From NCBI RefSeq assembly GCF_002914525.1, contig NZ_LODW01000054.1:1-64000 (forward strand): a stretch of 64,000 nt of DNA. Direction: 5' to 3'. The position numbers and the translations under genes are program-made. The notes under the pieces are model-generated. The model was given only the letters and a program-made list of their open reading frames with translations, ran no database searches and was not told the origin of the DNA. This DNA comes from Rhizobium hidalgonense (lineage in GTDB: Bacteria > Pseudomonadota > Alphaproteobacteria > Rhizobiales > Rhizobiaceae). Shown here piece after piece: positions 9,124 through 17,328 of the stretch. Every line of letters begins with the position of its first letter. Positions within the stretch are counted from its first letter, which is position 1.

Positions 9124-9155
9124 TACTGAGCTTTATACTTGAGACGAGTGAGGGA

Positions 9156-9169
9156 CGTTATGCATAACG
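9156..9169. repeat. 14-bp perfect palindrome
   Basis: The sequence cgttatgcataacg is self-complementary over 14 nt. It lies 32 nt after the DUF3563 stop, inside a longer imperfect stem (gaggg ... cccctc). It could be a regulator site or part of the 3' end of the small gene's mRNA. Confidence 0.5.
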
Positions 9170-9185
9170 GACGCCCCTCGGCGTG

Positions 9186-9225
9186 AAAAAGCTCTTCTGT
9201 GCTGAGAGGGCTGAGCTGTTTTTTC
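9186..9225 (+). terminator. Probable terminator after the DUF3563 gene
   Basis: An imperfect hairpin pairs aaaaagctc with gagctgttttt and ends in a run of six T. The loop is long and has inner pairing (ctct / agag). Confidence 0.4.
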
Positions 9226-9281
9226 GGCGCTATCATTTGCCGCTCTTGTCATGGTCATGTGCGCTGCACTAAATACCGGCC

Positions 9282-9872
9282 ATGTTGTTTCGCCGTCGCA
9301 AGCCCGCGGGATTCAAGGAAAAGATGCGAGAGCTTCTATGGCCCCGCAAAGGTTTCCTTCGCCCGATCCGATACCTCTCAATGCGCATCCTGCGCCTGAG
9401 CGCTTCGCCGCACGCGGTTGCGGCCGGCGTTGCTGCCGGTGTCTTCGTCTCGTGGACGCCTTTCATCGGCGTGCATTTTGTCATGGCTTTCGTCATCACC
9501 TATTTCCTTTCCGGCAGTATGGTGGCCGCCGCCCTCGGTTGCGCCGCCTTCGGCAATCCGCTGACCTATCCCTTTATCTGGGGCATCACCTGGGAGATCG
9601 GGCATCTGCTGCTCAGCCGTGAGGATCAACTGGCCGGTCAGTCGATTGATCTCGCCGCCCTGTTTCACAAGCTGAACTTCACTGAATTGTGGAGGCCGGT
9701 GCTGGAGCCGATGCTCGTCGGCGCCATTCCGCCGGCGATCGTCACCTCCGTTGCGCTCTATGCACTGACATTCTACACCGTGAAGGGTTTTCAGACGCGC
9801 CGCCACACCCGGCTGCTGGAGCGGGCGCGTCTGCGTCTGGCGAGCCCTGCCGGCGACATGCCGAGCGTATGA
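9282..9872 (+). CDS. DUF2062 membrane protein
   Basis: 196 residues. After a basic N-terminus (MLFRRRKPAGFKEKMRELLW) come hydrophobic segments with the DUF2062 pattern: ASPHAVAAGVAAGVFVSWTP, a conserved FGNPLTYPFIWGITWEIG stretch, and a last membrane segment near 150-175. Family members are small inner-membrane proteins of unknown function. It stands 37 nt upstream of acpS, so the two are probably one transcript that continues toward lepB. Confidence 0.85.
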   Translation: MLFRRRKPAGFKEKMRELLWPRKGFLRPIRYLSMRILRLSASPHAVAAGVAAGVFVSWTPFIGVHFVMAFVITYFLSGSMVAAALGCAAFGNPLTYPFIWGITWEIGHLLLSREDQLAGQSIDLAALFHKLNFTELWRPVLEPMLVGAIPPAIVTSVALYALTFYTVKGFQTRRHTRLLERARLRLASPAGDMPSV

Positions 9873-9909
9873 ACCTGGTCAATAAATCTAAGCGACGGAA
9901 GGTTCCGGC

Positions 9910-10314
9910 ATGATCATCGGCATTGGCAGCGATCTGATCGACATTCGCCGCGTTGAGAAGTCCATCGAGCGCTTCGGCGACCGCTTCACCCATCGCTGCT
10001 TCACCGAGGTCGAGCGCGCGCGGTCCGACCGCCGGGCGAATCGATGCGCCTCCTATGCCAAGCGTTTTGCCGCCAAGGAGGCTTGTTCCAAGGCGCTCGG
10101 CACCGGTATCGCCCAGGGCGTCTTCTGGAAGGACATGGGCGTCGTCAACCTGCCGAGCGGCAAGCCCACGATGGTTTTATCGGGCGCCGCCGCCCTGATC
10201 CTCGAATCGATGCTGCCCGCGGGCCACAGGCCCGCCATTCATTTGACAATAACGGATGATTATCCCTTGGCGCAGGCCTTCGTAATTATTGAGGCGTTGC
10301 CCGAGAACCTTTGA
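9910..10314 (+). CDS. acpS: Holo-[acyl-carrier-protein] synthase
   Basis: 134 residues. It transfers 4'-phosphopantetheine from CoA to the serine of acyl carrier protein. The magnesium site is visible as the aspartate in [12 protein letters not shown] (residue 8) and the glutamate in [15 protein letters not shown] (about 58). The gene is in the usual rhizobial position before lepB-rnc-era. Its substrate AcpP is encoded at 59559 in this window. The stop codon is the start of a tandem repeat array (10311-10397). Confidence 0.96.
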   Translation: MIIGIGSDLIDIRRVEKSIERFGDRFTHRCFTEVERARSDRRANRCASYAKRFAAKEACSKALGTGIAQGVFWKDMGVVNLPSGKPTMVLSGAAALILESMLPAGHRPAIHLTITDDYPLAQAFVIIEALPENL

Positions 10315-10397
10315 TCGCGACCTCGGGAGCGATTGAGCGCGACCCCGGACGCGATTGATGCGACCCCGGAAGCGTTTCGACGCGACCTCTCGTCGCT
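10311..10397. repeat. Four imperfect 21-22 nt tandem repeats
   Basis: Units begin at 10311, 10333, 10355 and 10376, each starting ttgA/ttcg and carrying a gcgacc core, with lengths 22, 22, 21 and 22 nt. The first two units match at most positions, the last is most diverged. The first unit contains the acpS stop codon and the array ends about 97 nt before the lepB start. Confidence 0.8.
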
Positions 10398-10493
10398 TTT
10401 GATGCTGTCGCCATTGCCGCAACCGGCCGAAGCCGCTAGAGAGAACGACAGAAAGAATTGCGCCGTCGCGGCGTCTTGAAGGAATAAGACTGC

Positions 10494-11237
10494 GTGTCCG
10501 AAAAAGTCGATACCAAGCCGAACGCCCTGTGGGAAAATATCAAAGTCATCATCCAGGCGCTGATTTTGGCGATGGTGATCCGAACCGTGCTGTTCCAGCC
10601 CTTTACGATTCCGTCCGGTTCGATGATGCCGACGCTGCTCGTGGGCGACTACATCTTCGTCAATAAGTTCGCTTACGGCTATTCGAAATATTCGTTGCCC
10701 TTCTCGCCCGACATCTTCAGCGGCCGCCTGTTCGGCGCCGATCCGAAGCGCGGCGACATCGTTGTCTTCCGCTTCCCGCCGAATCCCGAGGTCGATTACA
10801 TCAAGCGCTGCATCGGCCTGCCGGGCGATCATATCCAGGTGACCGACGGCGTGCTCTACGTCAATGGAAAGCCGGTTCCGAAGGTGGCCGATGGTACCTT
10901 TACGTCGGACTACAAGCTTGATCCGGGCGCCGATGTGCCGGTCTTCCGCGAAACGCTCGATAGTGGCAAGACCTACGACACGCTCGATCAGTCTCCTGTG
11001 TCGCGCGGCGATAACACCCGTGAATTCATCGTGCCGGAAGGCCATTATTTCATGATGGGCGACAATCGCGACAACTCGCTCGACAGCCGCTTCGACGTGG
11101 GCTTCGTGCCCGCGGAAAATCTTGTCGGCCGCGCCAGCGTCATCTTCTTCTCGCTCGGCAACGACACCTCCTTCCGCGAAATTTGGAAGTGGCCGACGAA
11201 CATGCGCTGGGACCGCCTCTTCAAGGTTGTTGAATGA
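10494..11237 (+). CDS. lepB: Signal peptidase I
   Basis: 247 residues with a GTG start at 10494, preceded by AAGGAATAAG. One N-terminal membrane helix (about 15-38) anchors the enzyme, with the catalytic domain in the periplasm. The catalytic serine is in IPSGSMMPTL, the general-base lysine in VDYIKRCIGLPGD, and box E is GDNRDNSLDSR. It removes signal peptides from exported proteins. The stop overlaps the rnc start by 4 nt (ATGA), indicating translational coupling. Confidence 0.97.
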   Translation: MSEKVDTKPNALWENIKVIIQALILAMVIRTVLFQPFTIPSGSMMPTLLVGDYIFVNKFAYGYSKYSLPFSPDIFSGRLFGADPKRGDIVVFRFPPNPEVDYIKRCIGLPGDHIQVTDGVLYVNGKPVPKVADGTFTSDYKLDPGADVPVFRETLDSGKTYDTLDQSPVSRGDNTREFIVPEGHYFMMGDNRDNSLDSRFDVGFVPAENLVGRASVIFFSLGNDTSFREIWKWPTNMRWDRLFKVVE

Positions 11238-11953
11238 GCAAGGCTCAGACGCTTTCTGCGGCGGACCGCGCAAAGCTTGAAGGCCTGATCGGTCACGACT
11301 TCGCCGAAAAGGAACGCCTCGACCGGGCGCTGACCCATGCCAGCGCCCGCACTGAGAAGGTCGGCAATTACGAACGGCTGGAATTCCTCGGCGACAGGGT
11401 TCTCGGCCTCTGCATCGCCGAACTGCTGTTCAGTACCTTCGGCACGGCGGGGGAAGGCGAGCTCTCGGTTCGCCTCAACCAGTTGGTCAGCGCTGAAACC
11501 TGCGCTGCGGTCGCCGACGAACTCAACCTTCACCTCTATATCCGCACCGGCGCCGATGTGAAAAAATTGACCGGCAAGCGGATGATGAACGTGCGCGCCG
11601 ATGTCGTCGAAAGCCTGATCGCCGCGATCTATCTCGATGGCGGCCTCGAAGTTGCCCGCCGCTTTATCCTGCGCTACTGGCAGGGCAGGGCGGTCAGGGC
11701 CGATGGTGCCAAGCGCGACGCCAAGACCGAGCTGCAGGAATGGTCGCACGCGAAATTCGGCGTCACGCCCAATTACCGGGTTGATGAACGCAGCGGACCG
11801 GATCATGATCCGCGTTTCAAGGTGACGGTGGAAGTTGCTGGCATAAAGCCGGAAACCGGCGTAGAGCGGTCGAAGCGCGCCGCCGAACAGGTTGCGGCGA
11901 CGAAGATGCTTGAGCGCGAAGGCATTTGGCAGCAATCGCCTGCCGGAAACTGA
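11234..11953 (+). CDS. rnc: Ribonuclease III
   Basis: 239 residues. The signature NYERLEFLGDRVLGL (about 45-60) carries the acidic catalytic residues, and a second acidic helix (ADVVESLIAAIYLDGG) completes the site. A double-stranded RNA-binding domain fills the C-terminal third (DAKTELQEW to the end). It processes rRNA precursors and cleaves double-stranded RNA. The gene overlaps lepB by 4 nt and lies 7 nt before era. Confidence 0.97.
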   Translation: MSKAQTLSAADRAKLEGLIGHDFAEKERLDRALTHASARTEKVGNYERLEFLGDRVLGLCIAELLFSTFGTAGEGELSVRLNQLVSAETCAAVADELNLHLYIRTGADVKKLTGKRMMNVRADVVESLIAAIYLDGGLEVARRFILRYWQGRAVRADGAKRDAKTELQEWSHAKFGVTPNYRVDERSGPDHDPRFKVTVEVAGIKPETGVERSKRAAEQVAATKMLEREGIWQQSPAGN

Positions 11954-11960
11954 CGGGACA

Positions 11961-12902
11961 ATGACACAAGAAGAAGATATCGCGGCCGAAGCTGCCGTAG
12001 AAACCAGTGGTCCGACGCATTCGGGCTTCGTCGCGCTGATCGGGCCGACCAATGCCGGCAAATCGACGCTGGTCAACCGCCTCGTCGGCGCCAAGGTTTC
12101 GATCGTCAGCCATAAGGTCCAGACGACACGCGCGATCGTCCGCGGCATTGCCATCCACGACAACGCCCAGATCGTCTTCATGGATACGCCTGGTATCTTC
12201 AAGCCGCGCCGCCGGCTCGACCGCGCCATGGTGACCTCGGCCTGGGGCGGCGCGCGGGATGCCGACCTGATCGTGCTGCTGATCGACAGCGAACGCGGCC
12301 TGCGCGGCGATGCCGAAGCCATCCTCGAGGGCCTGAAGGAAGTCCGGCAGCCGAAGATCCTGCTGCTCAACAAGATCGACCGTGTCAACCGCGAGGATCT
12401 GCTGGCCCTGGCGGCCGCGGCCAATGAGAAGATCGCCTTCGAACGTACGTTCATGATCTCGGCCGAAAATGGCTCGGGCTGCGATGACCTCATGGACTAT
12501 CTGGCGAAAACGCTTCCCGAGGGGCCGTGGTACTATCCGGAAGACCAGATCTCCGATCTGCCGATGCGCCAGCTCGCCGCCGAGATCACCCGCGAGAAAC
12601 TGTTTCTGCGCCTGCATCAGGAGCTTCCCTACGCCTCGCATGTCGAAACGGAGAAGTGGGAGGAACGCAAGGACGGCTCGGTGCGGATCGAGCAGGTGAT
12701 CTATCTCGAGCGCGACAGCCAGAAGAAGATTGCGCTCGGCAAGGGTGGTGAGACCATCAAGGCGATCTCGACTGCGTCACGTAAGGAATTGTCAGAAATT
12801 CTCGAGCAGCCGGTCCATCTCTTCCTATTCGTCAAGGTTCGCGAGAATTGGGGTGACGATCCCGAGCGGTTCCGCGAAATGGGCCTCGATTTTCCGAAAT
12901 GA
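11961..12902 (+). CDS. era: GTPase Era
   Basis: 313 residues from ATG 11961; the frame is open upstream inside rnc but the chosen start gives the normal N-terminus. GTPase motifs are GPTNAGKST (G1), DTPGIF (G3), NKID (G4) and a SAEN G5 region. The C-terminal KH domain (about 220-310) shows LGKGGETIKAIS. Era binds the 3' end of 16S rRNA and helps mature the 30S subunit. In many alphaproteobacteria recO follows at once; here two regulatory genes lie between. Confidence 0.97.
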   Translation: MTQEEDIAAEAAVETSGPTHSGFVALIGPTNAGKSTLVNRLVGAKVSIVSHKVQTTRAIVRGIAIHDNAQIVFMDTPGIFKPRRRLDRAMVTSAWGGARDADLIVLLIDSERGLRGDAEAILEGLKEVRQPKILLLNKIDRVNREDLLALAAAANEKIAFERTFMISAENGSGCDDLMDYLAKTLPEGPWYYPEDQISDLPMRQLAAEITREKLFLRLHQELPYASHVETEKWEERKDGSVRIEQVIYLERDSQKKIALGKGGETIKAISTASRKELSEILEQPVHLFLFVKVRENWGDDPERFREMGLDFPK

Positions 12903-13006
12903 GCATGGCAAGGATTTCGTCGGCCGGCCGCCAGCTCCTTGTTTCCGCATAAAAAATCCATTTCGATCACGGAACAATTCGGTGGCTTGTGCATTCCTGG
13001 GTGAAC

Positions 13007-13034
13007 GGCGCGCCAAGGACGGCGCGCCGGTTTT
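13007..13034 (+). terminator. Probable terminator of the lepB-rnc-era transcript
   Basis: A perfect 8-bp stem (ggcgcgcc twice, self-complementary) with a 6-nt loop is followed by ggtttt. It lies about 105 nt after the era stop and 19 nt before the next gene. Confidence 0.55.
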
Positions 13035-13052
13035 GCGACGGCAAGGGCGGGT

Positions 13053-13805
13053 ATGGTGACGTCGAGATCGATCAATTCTTTCAAGACCCCTTGCCAGCAA
13101 TGTCCTTTGCGGCCCCTGCCGCATTTCAGGGAATTCAGCCGCGACGAGCTGGAATTCGTCTCGACCTTCAAGAGGGGTGAGCTTGCCGTCGATGCCGGTT
13201 CCACCATCCTCGTCGAGGGCGCCCATAGCGCTCATCTTTTCACGGTACTTTCCGGTTGGGGCTTTCGCTACAAGATGCTGGAGGATGGCCGCCGCCAGAT
13301 TCTGAATTATATTATGCCGGGCGACCTGATCGGCCTGCAGGGAACGATCGCCGGCGAGATGCAGCATTCCGTCGAAGCGCTGTCAGCGGTTTCCCTCTGC
13401 GTCTTCGAGCGCGACAGGCTGATGACGCTTTATAACAAACACCCGTCGCTCGCCTTCGACATCACATGGATCGCTGCGCGCGAGGAGCGCATTCTGGATG
13501 AGCATCTCTTGAGCATCGGCCGGCGCACGGCGCTGGAGAGAGCGGCCTACCTTCTGGCTTTCCTCTTCGAGCGCGGCAGGCAGCTTGCTCTCTTCAACGG
13601 CCGAAAATTCATCCCGATCACCCAGCAGCACATTGCCGACACGCTCGGCCTTTCCATCGTCCATACCAACAAGACGTTGAAAAAGCTCGGGGAACGTGGA
13701 TTGATCCGCTGGCAGGAGCGCGGCTGTGAGGTGCTGAACGGCGAGGAATTGCTGGCCATATCAGGCTGGGAAGGGCTCGGAGAGGGCAAACGCCCGTTCA
13801 TCTAG
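13053..13805 (+). CDS. Crp/FNR-family transcriptional regulator
   Basis: 250 residues. A cyclic-nucleotide-binding-type barrel (about 30-145) is followed by a long helix and a winged helix (TQQHIADTLGLSIVHTNKTL, about 190-210). Near the N-terminus stands CQQC followed by PLRPLPHF, which resembles the CxxC start of the FNR iron-sulfur ligand set, but the third close cysteine of FNR is absent and one more cysteine occurs mid-barrel. The recognition helix lacks the E-x-x-S-R of FNR/FixK. Oxygen or redox sensing is therefore possible, not shown. The start is ATG 13053; GTG 13056 is an alternative. Confidence 0.85.
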   Translation: MVTSRSINSFKTPCQQCPLRPLPHFREFSRDELEFVSTFKRGELAVDAGSTILVEGAHSAHLFTVLSGWGFRYKMLEDGRRQILNYIMPGDLIGLQGTIAGEMQHSVEALSAVSLCVFERDRLMTLYNKHPSLAFDITWIAAREERILDEHLLSIGRRTALERAAYLLAFLFERGRQLALFNGRKFIPITQQHIADTLGLSIVHTNKTLKKLGERGLIRWQERGCEVLNGEELLAISGWEGLGEGKRPFI

Positions 13806-13900
13806 CTGGGTCCTATGTCTTTTTTAAATGCGCATTAGCATTTTGGAAAATAAGCTCGGCCGTTATCTTTCCTCGATTTGATTCTTATCGGCCGGGCAAA

Positions 13901-14026
13901 ATGGTTTATTCAGAAATGGTGGCGGAATTCACCGATAGCGTGCCATACGGGGCACCGGAGGGCATTGATGTTGGCGAAAAGGCCGGGCGCCGAGGCAGCC
14001 GCCCGACGGAGTGCCTGGAATCATGA
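13901..14026 (+). CDS. Possible small protein coupled to the receiver gene
   Basis: A 41-codon frame, MVYSEMVAEFTDSVPYGAPE and onward, ends in TGA that overlaps the ATG of the next gene by ATGA. No strong ribosome site precedes ATG 13901 and no family is recognised. Its support is the exact overlap and lack of another explanation for the gap; it may be only a leader peptide or a chance frame. Confidence 0.3.
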   Translation: MVYSEMVAEFTDSVPYGAPEGIDVGEKAGRRGSRPTECLES

Positions 14027-14385
14027 GCGCAATTCGTGTTCTGGTTCTTGAAGACAGTCTGATCATCGCGATGGAGGCGGAGGATATGCTGCGCTTGGCC
14101 GGCGTCGAGAATATCGATATCGTCGGGGGTGTGGAGCAGGCGAGGGCTGCCATCGCTGCGGAGACATATGATTTCGCCCTTCTCGACGTCAATCTTGGCG
14201 AAGGCATGAGCTTCGGATTTGCCCGTCATCTTCTCGATCTCGGTATTTCCTTCGGTTTCGTCAGCGGCTATTCCGATACCGGCGATTTCCCGCCCGATCT
14301 GCAGCATATTCCGCTCCTGGTGAAGCCTTTCGACGAGACGGCGATGCGTGAGTTCCTGCTGAGGCTTTTCCCGGCCGTCGCCTGA
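14023..14385 (+). CDS. Single-domain response regulator (receiver only)
   Basis: 120 residues from ATG 14023; four codons more are open upstream. It is a stand-alone CheY-like receiver: the acidic pair in VLEDSL, the phospho-acceptor aspartate in FALLDVNLGEG (about 54), the serine of FVSGYSD and the lysine of LVKPFDE are all present. No output domain follows. Such proteins often act in phosphorelays or as phosphate sinks. No histidine kinase is adjacent. The Crp/FNR-type gene upstream is 217 nt away. Confidence 0.88.
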   Translation: MSAIRVLVLEDSLIIAMEAEDMLRLAGVENIDIVGGVEQARAAIAAETYDFALLDVNLGEGMSFGFARHLLDLGISFGFVSGYSDTGDFPPDLQHIPLLVKPFDETAMREFLLRLFPAVA

Positions 14386-14465
14386 TGCGGTCCATGACGG
14401 CAGACCTTTCCGATTTTCGGGGATATACGCTAGAATGGATTCGTCAGCCGTAAGGACTTCTTTCG

Positions 14466-15236
14466 ATGCAGTGGCAGGACCATGCGATCATCCTGGGCGT
14501 CAAGCGCCACGGTGAGACGAGTGTCATCGCTGAGGTGATGACGCGTGATCGCGGCCGCCATCTCGGCCTGGTGCGCTCTGGCCGTTCGCGCGCCATGCAG
14601 CCGGTGCTGCAGGCCGGCAATGCCGTGGAGGTCCTCTGGCGTGCCAGGTTGGACGAACATCTCGGCGAATTTCGCGTCGAGCCGGTGACGCTACGCGCCG
14701 CCCGCCTGATGGAAACGGCGACCGCCGTTTACGGCGTCCAGGCGATGGGCGCTTTGCTGCGGCTGCTGCCGGAGCGAGATCCGCACCCCCACCTCTTCGA
14801 TGCGCTGGAGGTCATCCTTGATCACCTGCACAACCCGGCCGATGCCGGCGAACTCTTCGTGCGTTTCGAACTTGCGGTGCTGAATGATCTCGGCTTCGGC
14901 CTCGATCTGGCCGAATGCGCCGCGACCGGCGGCCGTTCCGATCTCGTCTATGTCTCGCCGAAATCCGGCCGCGCCGTCAGCCGCAGCGCCGGCGCCCCCT
15001 GGGCGAACAAGCTGCTGCTCCTGCCGCCGTTTCTCGGTGCCGAAGGCAACCATGCGGCCGACTTCGATAGTCTCGCGGCGGCTTTCCGTTTGACGGGTTT
15101 TTTTCTGCATCGCCACGTCTATGAACCGCGCGGAATCGAAGCCGTGGCAGCCCGCGACGGTTTCGTCCAGGCGGCGCTCAAGGCGCTCAATCCGGCCTTG
15201 CCGGCGCTTTCGGGTCCGAATGGTATTTCCGCCTGA
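14466..15236 (+). CDS. recO: DNA repair protein RecO
   Basis: 256 residues. The N-terminal OB-fold starts [19 protein letters not shown], and the alphaproteobacterial motifs [11 protein letters not shown] and [16 protein letters not shown] are present. RecO anneals single-stranded DNA and loads RecA with RecR in the RecF pathway. The cysteine cluster around LAECAATG is shorter than the zinc site of some homologues. It is preceded by AAGGACTTCTTTCG as ribosome site. It is the last gene of the extended era block. Confidence 0.95.
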   Translation: MQWQDHAIILGVKRHGETSVIAEVMTRDRGRHLGLVRSGRSRAMQPVLQAGNAVEVLWRARLDEHLGEFRVEPVTLRAARLMETATAVYGVQAMGALLRLLPERDPHPHLFDALEVILDHLHNPADAGELFVRFELAVLNDLGFGLDLAECAATGGRSDLVYVSPKSGRAVSRSAGAPWANKLLLLPPFLGAEGNHAADFDSLAAAFRLTGFFLHRHVYEPRGIEAVAARDGFVQAALKALNPALPALSGPNGISA

Positions 15237-15338
15237 ACACAGGTTTTTTACCAGTGCAAAACATCCTCCGAATTTGGCGGTTTACCCGTATGGAGGCCCT
15301 TCCTATGTCTTGGAGGACTGCCAGCCAAGGAGGATCTC

Positions 15339-16334
15339 ATGCTGACCAAGACCGCCACCCCGACGACGATCACGCTCTGGAACGGCCGCGAAATTCCGCG
15401 TCTCGGCATGGGATGCTGGGCGATCGGCGGACCCTTCTTTGCGGGCGAGACGCCGCTCGGCTGGGGCGAAGTCGACGACGATGAATCCGTCGAAGCGATC
15501 GGCCGCGCCATCGAACTCGGCATCCGCTTCTTCGATACGGCCTCGAATTACGGCGCCGGCCATTCCGAGGAGGTACTTGGGCGGGCGATCGGCAATCGCG
15601 ACGATATCGTCGTCGCCACCAAATTCGGCTTCGCCACCGACCCGGACACCAAGCAGGCAACTGGCGCCTTCGCCGATGAAGCCTTCGTCCGCCGTTCGGT
15701 CGAGACCTCGCTGCGCCGACTCAAGCGTGACCGTCTCGATCTCCTGCAGTTCCACATCAATGATTTTCCGTTGGAACAGTCGGATACCGTCTTCGATGTG
15801 CTGGAGGCGCTGCGCGCCGAAGGAAAGATCGATGCGTTCGGCTGGAGCACCGATTCTCCCGATCGCGCCGCCCGCCATACCGGCCGCCAGGGCTATGTCT
15901 CCGTTCAGCATACGATGAACGTCTTCGAGCCGGTGCCGGAAATGATTGCGGTGATCGAAAGACAGGGGCTGATCTCCATCAATCGCGGTCCGCTGGCCAT
16001 GGGGCTTCTGACCGGCAAGTTCACCGCCGACAAGGCGGTGGGCGCCAAGGATGTACGCGGTGCTGCCCTCGATTGGATGGTCTATTTTAAGGACGGGCGC
16101 ATGGCCCCGGAATTCGCCGCAAGGCTCGACGCCGTCCGCGATCTCCTGACCTCGGGCGGCCGCACGCTGACGCAAGGCGCACTTGCCTGGCTCTGGGCAA
16201 AGTCGCCGCGCACCTTGCCCATTCCGGGCTTCCGCACCGTCGCCCAGGTGGAGGAAAATGCAGGCGCGCTGGAAAAGGGACCGCTGCCAACCGATGTCAT
16301 GGCCGGGATCGACGCCGCACTCGCGCGCGCGTGA
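15339..16334 (+). CDS. Aldo/keto reductase
   Basis: 331 residues, TIM-barrel aldo/keto reductase. The catalytic tetrad is visible: aspartate in FFDTASNYG with its tyrosine, lysine in VVATKFGFA, and histidine in LLQFHINDF. The C-terminal NADPH-binding part (IPGFRTVAQVEENAGAL) is present. It reduces carbonyls with NADPH; substrate unknown. A GGAGG box lies just before the ATG. It stands about 100 nt after recO and is followed by a hairpin. Confidence 0.92.
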   Translation: MLTKTATPTTITLWNGREIPRLGMGCWAIGGPFFAGETPLGWGEVDDDESVEAIGRAIELGIRFFDTASNYGAGHSEEVLGRAIGNRDDIVVATKFGFATDPDTKQATGAFADEAFVRRSVETSLRRLKRDRLDLLQFHINDFPLEQSDTVFDVLEALRAEGKIDAFGWSTDSPDRAARHTGRQGYVSVQHTMNVFEPVPEMIAVIERQGLISINRGPLAMGLLTGKFTADKAVGAKDVRGAALDWMVYFKDGRMAPEFAARLDAVRDLLTSGGRTLTQGALAWLWAKSPRTLPIPGFRTVAQVEENAGALEKGPLPTDVMAGIDAALARA

Positions 16335-16357
16335 AGATCGGTGACACTCGCCCACGC

Positions 16358-16392
16358 TCCCTTATTCCTGTGCTCGTCACAGGAATGAGGGA
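16358..16392. repeat. 15-bp stem inverted repeat after the aldo/keto reductase gene
   Basis: The arms tcccttattcctgtg and cacaggaatgaggga pair over 15 positions with one G-T mismatch around a 5-nt loop (ctcgt). The sequence resembles a motif I recall as frequent between genes in Rhizobium. It lies between converging genes and may act as a terminator. Confidence 0.6.
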
Positions 16393-16442
16393 GAACGTTG
16401 CAGCGCGTGCGGAAGAAAGCAGCCTGCGCATTTCGACTCGAC

Positions 16443-17300
16443 CTATCGCCGTGCACGAACCTTCAACGCCCAGCCCTCTGGCCTCTCTTCGACGACGCGG
16501 ACGGTGTCGCCGATCTTAATCCTGCCGTTGCCGCGTGGTGTGACGTTCCAGCCGAAAAGCGGGCCGGGCACGCGCCGGTCGGCCGACATGCGGATGCGGC
16601 CCATGGCCGGCATCGGGTTCGGCACCTCACGTGAACCGGTCAGCTGGTCCTGCGTCGTCATGATGCAGCGCGAGCAGGGTTTGACGAGATCGAAGCGGAT
16701 GCCGGATATTTCGATCGCCGCCCAGCGGTCCTCCGGCCAGGCCTCATCGATATCGATGACGATATTCGGCCGGAATCGTTCCATGCCGACGCTGCCTTCG
16801 CCATGGGCGGCAAGATCAACGTTCAGCGCCTTCAGCGAGCCGGTCGTCGTTACTAGGATCTGGTAGCCGTCGGTAAAGGTGACCGGCGTGCCTTCGCCGG
16901 CCCATTCGGCATTCGCCGTCCGCTGCGCCTGCCCATCGAAGAAGACCAGGCGCACCTCGCGGCCGAGCCATTCGGAAAGCTGCCGGTTGCTCTCGGGATC
17001 GGCGACGGCGGCGCTGACCGTCGATTTCCACACGGTCACATCCATGCGGCTGTCAGGCCGCGGTGGCGGCACCGATATCTCCTGTTTTCCCTCCATTAGC
17101 ATCCGAAATGCGCCCGGTTCCGGGCGCAGCTCGATGCGCGCGAGATCCGGCGATTCGCGCTGGGTGATGAAATGGCCCTTGGGATCGGTGATCATCGCCC
17201 GCCGGTCGCCGTGAAGCCCGTAGGCGTCGATGTCGGCCGAAGGCAGTGCAATACCGCGGGCGCTCTTGAGCGGGTAAATAAAGAGGTCGCTGATACGCAT
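16443..17300 (-). CDS. MOSC-domain protein (YcbX/mARC-like)
   Basis: 285 residues from ATG 17300, which has GGAG 8 nt upstream; the upstream extension is dismissed. The N-terminal MOSC beta-barrel part starts MRISDLFIYPLKSARG and the C-terminal MOSC domain carries the KPCSRCIMTTQD motif, whose cysteine binds the molybdenum cofactor in mARC and YcbX. Such enzymes reduce N-hydroxylated compounds. No ferredoxin domain is fused, so the electron donor is separate. Single gene between two repeats. Confidence 0.9.
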   Translation of the reverse strand: MRISDLFIYPLKSARGIALPSADIDAYGLHGDRRAMITDPKGHFITQRESPDLARIELRPEPGAFRMLMEGKQEISVPPPRPDSRMDVTVWKSTVSAAVADPESNRQLSEWLGREVRLVFFDGQAQRTANAEWAGEGTPVTFTDGYQILVTTTGSLKALNVDLAAHGEGSVGMERFRPNIVIDIDEAWPEDRWAAIEISGIRFDLVKPCSRCIMTTQDQLTGSREVPNPMPAMGRIRMSADRRVPGPLFGWNVTPRGNGRIKIGDTVRVVEERPEGWALKVRARR

Positions 17301-17328
17301 ACCCGTTCTCCTGGTTTCGTCCCCTGTT

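Noticed and set aside
11045..12493. 482-residue minus-strand frame across lepB, rnc and era
   Set aside because: It spans three coupled genes in the opposite direction and has no recognisable domain.
15339..16334. Considered whether the aldo/keto reductase belongs to the recO transcript
   Set aside because: About 100 nt and its own strong ribosome site separate them; nothing in the sequence ties the two functions.
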